18,202 bases of DNA from an uncultured bacterium (GTDB lineage: Bacteria > Bacillota_I > Bacilli_A > RF39 > UBA660), in assembly GCA_949286645.1 (NCBI GenBank), contig CASEDN010000084.1, forward strand, positions 1 to 18,202, given 5' to 3'. Shown one piece after another: positions 11,195 through 18,202 of the stretch. The position numbers and the translations under genes are program-made. How positions within the stretch are numbered: position 1 is the first letter of the stretch; each line of letters begins with the position of its first letter. The notes under the pieces were generated by a model. That model worked only from the letters and a program-made list of their open reading frames with translations, did not search any database and was not told the origin of the DNA.

Positions 11195-14100
11195 TTTTAC
11201 TAAAAAGATAAAGTTTTCTGATAAATTCCGTTAGCCAGCCTTAACGTATATTAGGACTGGCTAGTATTGTTAGTATCCTAAAGGTACTTCAGAATATATG
11301 TCATACTGGACTACAGAGTAGGATAGATGCATTAATGGTTATACTGCTGATGATGGTGACTTCATTAGTGGGTATAACTATTTTTATTTAAACTATTGCC
11401 CTATACTTAGAATTGTTAATAAAGAGATAAATGGTAAAGTAAAATCAACCTCTGAAGTCACATTTCCCGATTTCTGGGATTATGACTATTACTATTTCTA
11501 GACTATTGAAGAAGCTTAGGAACAAGGTAAACATCTATGTGTGCTAAAGAGTAGACGGCGGGGTTACAGTTATAAAGCAGCTTCAATGTTATGTCGTAAC
11601 TACTATTTAATACCTAATTCCTCTTCCTACGTGTATGCCTCGAATAAGTAGTATCTTACTGATGACGGCGTACTTACTAAGTCTTGGAACTATATGGACT
11701 TTATAGATGAGCATACTGCTTGGGGTAAAAAGCGTACTGTAAATACTTAGTTGCGTCGTAGAGCTGGTATGTGGGTAAAAGACGAATATGGTAATTAGAT
11801 TGAAGTAGGTTATAAGTCTGAAATTATTGGTGTTACCTTAAAAGATAACCCCGATATTGTGAGAGGAAAGCGTAGTAATTTAATCATGTTTGAAGAAGCA
11901 GGTTCTTTCAAAGAATTATCTGCAGCATGGTAGATTGCTAGGCCTTCTGTAGAGATAGATGGTAGAGCTTTTGGCTTGATGGTGGCATATGGTACAGGAG
12001 GAGACGAAGATAGCAACTTTTTTACTCTTAAGGATATGTTCTATCACCCCGAAGGTTATAATTGTTTACCTTTACCTAATATATGGGATGAGAATGTAGC
12101 TAATACTGAATGTGGTTTTTTTGTTCCATAGTATACTAATTTAGACGTGCGCGATAGTAATGGTAAACGCCTTTATATGGATGACGACGGCAATACTCTG
12201 ATATCGCCTGCTAAGCAATATATACTTGAAGAAAGACGTAAAGTAATCGAGCACTCTACCAGTTCTATAGCAGTAGATAGATATGTAGCGGAGCGTCCTA
12301 TTACTCCCTCTGAAGCTTGCTTGGAATTTAATGGTAATATATTCCCTAAAAAAGAGCTATAGGAACAATTAGGTAAGATACGTACCAATAAACTATTATA
12401 GAACCGTAAACAAATTGGTGATTTAATATGGGAATCTAACGGAAGTCTTAAATGGTTAATGAAAAAGACAGGAGATATTACTCATTATCCTCTAAATAAA
12501 AACGATGATCCTACTGGATCTATAGTTATATGGGAGCATCCTGTAAAAGATCCTCCTGTAGGTTTGTATATAATGGGGTGTTTAACACCTGGAGAAAAAG
12601 TACTTACAGATAAAGGTTTAATAAATGTAGAGAATGTTAGTTTAACCAATAAGCTCATAAGTAAAGATGGAAAATTAGTAAACATACACAATCTTCAAAG
12701 ATACTATGTAGAAAACGAAAATACTTTCAAGTTTAAAGTATCTAATACTTATAGAACTACTACATTTACCAAAGAACATCCGATCTACATAAGTCAAAAC
12801 ACTAGAAGAGGTAATGGAACTATTAGTGAAGACTTATTTGATTTTAATTTTGTTAGAGCGTAGAATGTTAATACTGGAGATTGGATAAAGGTACCTAATA
12901 TATATAACAATTATAGAGATTGTTCAGTAGAAGAATTCATAGGAGATAGTAACTTTTGGTTCTTTGTAGGAACGTGGTTAGGAGATGGTCGGTGTGAAAA
13001 AAACGGTAGAATATACGTTGTATTTAACAAGTCTGAAATAGATTTCTATGAACAGTATAAGAAGATTGTATATGAACTATTTGGTAAATCGTTTTATTGT
13101 AGAGTAAGAGACAATACAATTGAATGTAGTTTCGTGTATAAAGAACTAGCTGATTATTTGACTAATAATTTTGGAAAATATGCAAACGGAAAATATTTAC
13201 CAGAATGGTCTAAGTATAATTCTTGGAATAAAAAAGTATAGTTAATAGCCGGTTATCTTAATTCAGACGGTTGTATAACTAAGGATAAAAGAGGTTATTA
13301 CTCTATGGAGTTTGTAAGTGTTAGCTTAGAATTATTAGAAGCAATACAAGACATCATGTTTTCTTTAGGGTATATTGGAAATTTAACCAAACTCAGAGAT
13401 GCAAAGAAAGCAATAATTAATTCTAAAGATTCATATTAGAGAGAGACTTTTCATCTTCGTTTTGGTCATAACGATACTATAGAATTTATTAAGGACACCT
13501 TAGATGAATTAGAAAATTTTAGTACTAAATTAGATAAAGTAAATTTATAGGATTATAAAATAACAAGAAGGAGAGCAAAAAATGGTTGTTTTTTAAGTTA
13601 GGATAAACAGTATATATATTTTCAAATAAAAGATATTACCTCTAACATATATACTGGAATTGTATATAATTTTGAATGTGATACGCATACCTTTATGTGT
13701 CATCATATTACTACGCATAACTGCGATCCTTATGACCACGACCAGTCAGGAACAAATTCACTTGGGTCTGTATTTGTATATAAACGGTTTTAGAATTTTG
13801 AAAACTATTATGATTTAATAGTAGCGGAGTATACTGGTAGGCCTTCTACAGCTGAAGAATTTTATGAAAATGTACGTAAGTTAGCAATATACTATAATGC
13901 TCGTATAATGTATGAAAACCAAAATAAAGGGTTATTTCCTTACTTCGTAGCTAAACATTGTGATTATTTACTCGCTGATTAGCCTGACATACTTAATGAT
14001 ATTATTGGTAATAGCAAAGTAAATCGTAAGAAAGGATGTCACATGAATAAGCAAATCAAGCAATGGGGTGAAGGTTTGATTAAAGATTGGCTTAATGATG

Positions 14101-14372
14101 AAAAAGCTCCTGGGCATAAAAATTTACACGATATATTGTCAGAGCCATTACTAGAAGAATTAATCAGTTATAATGATTTAGGCAACTTTGATAGGGTTAT
14201 GGCTTTAATTCAAGTAATGATATATCGTGAATAGCTATACAATGTAGTAGTAAAAGAGAAAAAGAAATAGAATAAAAGTAGGTTATTATTCGACGGACCT
14301 ATTTTTAATGAAGATTCATGGTATGACGATACCATGAATAATGTCGAAGAAGATGTATATACATTTAATTAA
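11187..14372 (+). CDS. terL: Terminase large subunit (TerL) precursor, intein-split
   Basis: TerL is the ATP-driven DNA packaging motor and the nuclease that cuts concatemers. Read with UAG as Gln from ATG 11187 to TAA 14370-14372, the precursor has 1,061 residues; removing the 381-residue intein leaves 680. The ATPase half shows a Walker A region (KSRRRGYSYK, 121-130), Walker B LIMFEEAG (232-239) and a coupling-motif candidate MVAYGTGG. The nuclease half starts with GCDPYDHD, broken by the intein between G464 and the Cys of CDPYD, and continues with IMYENQNKG. There are 22 UAG codons: 13 before the intein, 5 within it and 4 after it. By my count 17 of 26 extein Gln are UAG. The start overlaps the membrane protein by 8 bases and portal follows 6 bases later. 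Confidence 0.95.
12579..13721 (+). mobile_element. LAGLIDADG intein (381 residues) inside TerL
   Basis: The in-frame insert has all key intein parts. Cys1 lies in the N-terminal block (CLTPGEKVLTDKGLINVENV). Block B is TFTKEHPIY, with the catalytic His at 67. Two LAGLIDADG-type helices are present: FFVGTWLGDG (about 128-137) and LIAGYLNSDG (about 222-231), each ending in the metal-binding Asp. The C-terminal block VYNFECDTHTF leads to HHITTHN with terminal His380-Asn381, and the next extein residue is Cys. Protein splicing would rejoin IMG to CDPYD. The endonuclease should cut intein-free terL genes. The intein carries 5 UAG codons of 11 Gln, so it is adapted to the recoded genome and could not be made in the standard code. 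Confidence 0.95.
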
Positions 14373-14378
14373 CAGAAT

Positions 14379-16892
14379 ATGATAAGTAGAAATATTGACA
14401 GTATGCCTCTCCAAAAACTTCCGATGAGTAAGAAAACAAAGGAGTGGAGAGAAGCAAACTTAGACTATATAATCGGTAAATCTGGATTTACTAGTGGCCT
14501 TGGCAACAACGGTTCTACTAAGTATGAGGAAATGTAGACGTACTATAATCTATATAACAGCATTTATGATGAAAAAGACTTACTGTACGTTACTAATCCT
14601 TTTAAGTAGAAAGACGGATTCCCTGCAACTGCGCAAGACTACAATATAATTAAGCCTAAAGTAGACTTACTATTGGGCGAAGAGACTAAAAGACCATTTA
14701 ATTTTAGAGTAGTACGTACTAGTGATGACGCTACTAGTGAAGTACAAGAGACTGCTAAACAAATGCTTACTGATTACACAATGGCCACAATAATGAGTAG
14801 GTTAGGCCCTGAAGAGGCACAGAGGTATCAAGAGGCGTTGTAGTCAGGTGAGATTATGCCACCTGAAGCAATATAGAAATACCTCAGTAAAGATTATAAA
14901 GATATTGCAGAAACTACCGCACAGCATACTTTGAATTACCTAAAGAATAAGCTTAACGTTACACATGAGTTCTTTAAAGGTTGGAAAGACGCTTTAATAG
15001 CCGGTGAAGAAGTGTATTATGTTGGTATTATCAACGGTAATCCTTACTTAGAAAGAGTCAACCCTTTATTCTTTAGCTATGATCAATAGGCTGATTTAGA
15101 ATTTATTCACGATGCAGATTGGTGCTGCAGAAAGATGATTATGTCTGCTACTTAGATATATGATAGATTCTATGATAAAATGTCTGAGAAGCAGTTAAAT
15201 TAGCTTCTAGAAATGATTGAAGATACTGGTAGAGGAGGTATTAACCCAGAGGTGCGTAAGACTTCTCTAGATTATCCTCATATTAAAACTCACACTATCG
15301 GAGGATTTACTACTAATCCATTCGATGACGTAGATGATATTAATGTATGGCATTGCTGCTGGAAGTCTTTTAAGAAGATAGGATTTGTAACTTATATCGA
15401 TCCTGAAACAGGTTTACCTGACGAATTACAGGTGGATGAATCTTATAAAGTAACTGGTAACGAATTAAACGTAGAATGGACTTGGATTATCGAAGTATGG
15501 GAAGGTTATAGAGTGGGTGAAGATTTGTATATCGGTATTTAGCCTTTAGATTACCAACATGTATCTGCAGATAATCCTAATTCATAGAAATTACCTTATA
15601 CCGGTGTAGTATATAATAATACTAATAGTAGACCTAGATCTCTAGTAAGCATGATGAAACCTTTGCAATATATGTATATTGTATTATGGTACAGATTGGA
15701 ATTAGCGATGGCTAGAGATAAAGGTAAGATACCAGTAGTAGACGTTACTTAGATACCTAAAGATATGGGTATTGATGTTAATAAATGGATGCACTATTTA
15801 TCTGCGTTAGGTGTAATGTTCATCAACCCTTACGATTCCTCTGCAGATATACCTGGTAGAGATGCTGGCCATCCCGCAAACTTTAACCAGTTCACAGCGT
15901 TAGACCTTACTATGGCTCCAGTTATTGACCAGTATATCAATTTAATGGCCAAAATTGAAGATATGGCATCTGAAATTACAGGAGTAAGTAAACAGAGAGA
16001 GGGAGCTATTTCGTCTAACGAACTTGTCGGTAATGTAGAAAGAAGTGTAATACAATCTGCTCATATTACCGAACCTTGGTTCTGGGTGCACAATTAGGTA
16101 AAGAAAGAAGTACTTACTATGCTATTGGATACTTCTAAAGAAGCTTGGAAAGGTAATAAACGTTGCTTACATTATATACTAGACGACGCTACTAGAGCTT
16201 TCCTTACTTTATCAGATTCATTCTTCTATGAAGACATGGATGTATTCTTGGATGATTCTACGAAGAATCAGTAGCAGATAGAAGCTCTCAGAAATCTTAT
16301 GCAGCCTGCTATGCAAAACGGTGCTAGTCTACTTGATATCGCTGAGATTATTACTATGGATAATGTCAATATGATTAAGAATCGACTTGAGGAAATTGAG
16401 CAAAAACGTATGCAACAACAGCAAGCTATGGAGGAAGCTCAAGCTCAACGTGAACAGCAAGCTATTCAAATGTAGAATGAGATTAAGGAAGAAGAGTTAA
16501 TGATTAAGGAAGCTGAGATGGATCTTAAAAAGTACGAGATTGATCAGAATAATCAGACTAAGATCGTAGTGGCTCAACTTAATGCTTATAGAGGTAGTGA
16601 GAATCAGGATGCCGACATGAACGGTATACCCGATGTATTAGAAATAGGAAAACAAGCTCTTGAACAACAGAAGATTAATTCAGATGCTGCTGCTAAGCAG
16701 TTAGAACTCAATAACAAACGTAGAGAAACTGAGATGAAACGTGAGATTGAGAACAAGAAGATTGAATTAGAGAAGCAACGAATGAAGCATGAAATAGAAT
16801 TGCAAAAAAACAAGGATAATGCTGCAATGGAAAGAGAGAGAGTAAAAGCTAGAACTGCAATACGCAATAAGGTCCCAGGAGAAGGTAAATAA
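14379..16892 (+). CDS. Portal protein (837 residues)
   Basis: The portal forms the ring at the capsid vertex through which DNA passes. ATG at 14379 to TAA at 16890-16892, with 13 UAG codons read as Gln. It lies 6 bases after TerL, the classical order. The body includes an N-terminal clip/wing-type region with conserved-looking KPKVDLLLGEETKRP, a central LVSMMKPLQYMYIVLWYRLE helix and EITGVSKQREGAISSNE, a segment typical of crAss-like portals. The C-terminus from about residue 660 is a long Gln- and Glu-rich helical region with a DADMNGIPD loop (744-752) that looks like an EF-hand-type calcium site, followed by a Lys/Glu-rich coiled coil. Identification is by position, size and family resemblance. 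Confidence 0.9.
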
Positions 16893-16894
16893 AT

Positions 16895-17050
16895 ATGGCA
16901 GGAGTATATTAGATATATAATACCGATAGACAATTAGGAGTAGATAATAGTGGAATAAAATATGTAATAAAACATACTCAAGGATACATGAAGAAACTTA
17001 ATTGCACATTTGTATTAATAAGTAAAGAAGAATATATAAATAATGTCTAA
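16895..17050 (+). CDS. Hypothetical 51-residue protein, one in-frame UAG
   Basis: ATG at 16895, two bases after the portal stop, to TAA at 17048-17050. Residue 6 is UAG (MAGVYQIYNTDRQLGVDNSG), so the gene is invisible in the standard code. The rest is basic and beta-like (IKYVIKHTQGYMKKLNCTFVLISKEEY). No family is recognised. Its position directly behind portal and close spacing suggest a small virion or assembly factor, but that is inference. Confidence 0.62.
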
Positions 17051-17057
17051 CTAAATA

Positions 17058-17112
17058 AAAGGAGAACCTAATTATGGCATGTAAGGGTAAAGGTGGTAAG
17101 AAAGGCAAGTAA
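17058..17112 (+). CDS. 12-residue Lys/Gly peptide gene with strong ribosome-binding site
   Basis: The peptide MACKGKGGKKGK (ATG 17074-17076, TAA 17110-17112) is preceded by AAAAGGAGAACC, a good Shine-Dalgarno that is rare in this genome. Seven to eight bases of spacing are normal. The stop leads 2 bases later to the next ATG. Such a small basic peptide might bind nucleic acid or simply allow translational coupling into the next gene. I have seen similar tiny Lys/Gly peptides in phages of Bacteroidetes, but cannot name a family. The strength of the ribosome-binding site is the main support. Coordinates include that site. Confidence 0.5.
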
Positions 17113-17114
17113 TT

Positions 17115-17483
17115 ATGAAAATAATATATAACAATATAATACCTTTTAAAGGTTTTGCAGCTATAAACTTATTTGGTATACTATTCGTACGTAATGACTG
17201 TAAATCACAAGTAAGCGATAGAATGATTAACCATGAATCTATTCATACTGCTTAGATGAAGGAAATGTTATGGATATTCTTCTATTTATGGTATATTATC
17301 GAATGGTTTATTAAATTATTTAAGTACGGAGACAGTAACGAAGATGGTAGAGGAGACGCTTACCATAATATAAGTTTTGAAAGAGAAGCTTACGATAACG
17401 AGCGTGATCTAAAGTACTTAGATAATAGAAAGCATTATAGCTGGTGGTATTACTTAACTCACAAAACACATGGATAGAACTGA
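17115..17483 (+). CDS. Membrane-associated HExxH protein (122 residues)
   Basis: ATG at 17115 to TGA at 17481-17483, with UAG at residue 46 (HTAQMKEML) and at residue 121 (GQN end). The sequence has an exact HESIH (40-44) in a helix, a hydrophobic stretch (MLWIFFYLWYIIEWFIKLF, 51-69) and a later SFEREAYDNE whose Glu could be the third zinc ligand. This is the layout of small phage zincin-like proteins: N-terminal IIPFKGFAAINLFG, HExxH, a membrane-like helix and an EAY motif. The substrate is unknown. Standard-code reading would start only after the first UAG and lose the HExxH motif. Confidence 0.72.
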
Positions 17484-18202
17484 GTTTAAGAAAAGAATGT
17501 AGTCCTTAAAGTCTTACCGGGAATAGAATCCCGGTAAAGGCTATTGGGATTGGAGAGTTAGTCTACCAGATAATCTGCGCTATTCAGATGATAATACATA
17601 CGATATGCGAGCTGCATATGAATCTGGAGCTTAGCCTGAATTATTCGTTCCATGGCAGGAAGTAGAGTAGTTTTAGGGTGGAGGAGAGGTACCTCCTTCA
17701 GATTACCGAGGAAGTAATGAACCGGCTAGAGTAAATCCTATTACTAGTAGATCATTAGCTAACGGAGCAATCACTCCTGTATTAGATTTAGAGGGAGCTG
17801 CTAACTTTACTCCAATTGGAGACGTATTAACTATAAGAGATATGTATGTTGCAGCTAGAAATAGAGATTTGTTAGGGTTAGGTTTAGCTGGTTTAAGTAT
17901 ACTTCCGTTTATGAGCAGAATTAGGCCTATTGATAGACCTCCAATACCTACTGTAAATAGGAATGCTATTTAGAGATAGATAGATTTATCTGTATCATAG
18001 ACAGATAAGAATAAGAAAGTATTAGACGACTTCTACAATTAGAGAAATAGTGTATACGAGGGTCTAATAGAAAACGAAGATGCTTTTAGAAGAGCGGCTA
18101 GAGCAGATAGAAGAAGTGGTACAAGTTACATGTAGACTTATTAGGATATGGTTAGGGAATATGGAAGAGATGGTTCTAATCTAAACCCTAATTTAGCACA
18201 AC
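17470..18202 (+). CDS. Virion-type structural protein, N-terminal part (cut by window edge)
   Basis: ATG at 17470 overlaps the end of the HExxH gene by 14 bases, and the frame is open to the window edge (244 codons) if UAG is Gln. Eleven of the 13 Gln are UAG, including two separated by a single Phe codon (VEQFQGGGE). The N-terminal part (SYREQNPGKGYWDWRVSLPD; TYDMRAAYESGAQPELF) and a disordered Gly/Pro segment (GGGEVPPSDYRGS) are followed by a helix-rich region with a hydrophobic patch (LLGLGLAGLSILPFM) and an Arg-rich stretch (AFRRAARADRRSGTS). Large proteins downstream of portal in crAss-like phages include ejected or cargo proteins; that role here is inference. Confidence 0.72.

Noticed and set aside
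12459..12863. Separate 134-residue gene at the TerL/intein boundary
   Set aside because: It is a fragment of the continuous TerL-intein frame between two UAG codons; its N-terminus lies inside TerL.
11187..18202. TerL, portal and following genes as pseudogenes full of amber stops
   Set aside because: All breaks are UAG, never UAA or UGA; the frames keep motifs and boundaries, and a CUA tRNA is present. Recoding explains all of it.

Overview
This window looks like part of a crAss-like (Crassvirales) phage genome, probably one infecting a Bacteroidales host. The evidence is a TerL directly followed by a portal with the fold signatures of that group, AT-rich Shine-Dalgarno-poor gene starts, a divergent two-arm gene layout and many tiny genes. 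The phage reads UAG as glutamine. TerL, portal and the gene at the right edge are only open if UAG is sense. No gene I can place ends in a certain UAG, and a tRNA with a CUA anticodon and a tRNA-Gln-like acceptor stem sits at 9705-9777. All coordinates and products in the right arm assume this code (translation table 15).

Layout. The left arm (1 to about 3,560) is transcribed on the minus strand. From its upstream end it holds small genes (48, 28 and 157 residues), a tandemly duplicated pair of tiny ORFs with a KGPNQ motif, a Gln/Pro-tailed putative ssDNA-binding protein, a 56-residue protein, tRNA-Leu(UAA), a 26-residue membrane peptide, and the start of a Cys-rich protein that runs off the left edge. 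Long gaps at 289-674 and 756-1212 carry no convincing gene but many inverted repeats and pseudoknot-type pairings. About 500 bp of very AT-rich DNA with inverted repeats (3563-4063) separates the two arms and is the best candidate for divergent promoters and possibly an origin.

The right arm (4,064 to the end, plus strand) starts with a membrane peptide, two Cys-rich paralogues flanking thymidylate synthase ThyX, and a GroES-like co-chaperonin closed by a terminator. A second operon (5992-9609) holds overlapping small genes, including a winged-helix-like protein, a HExxH protein and a dATP/dGTP diphosphohydrolase-family protein. Next is a cassette of two predicted pseudoknots, the amber-suppressor tRNA, a GIY-YIG homing endonuclease, another structured RNA and a terminator (9610-10950). 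The packaging block follows: a two-helix membrane protein, TerL with a 381-residue LAGLIDADG intein placed exactly at its nuclease active site, portal, small genes, a second HExxH protein and a structural-type gene cut by the window edge.

How it fits together. Nucleotide metabolism and DNA handling (ThyX, nucleotide hydrolase, putative SSB) come from genes with few or no UAG codons, whereas packaging and virion genes are dense in UAG (22 in the TerL precursor, 13 in portal, 11 in the first 244 codons of the last gene). Production of virion proteins should therefore depend on the suppressor tRNA encoded just upstream, which is consistent with UAG recoding acting as a late-gene switch.
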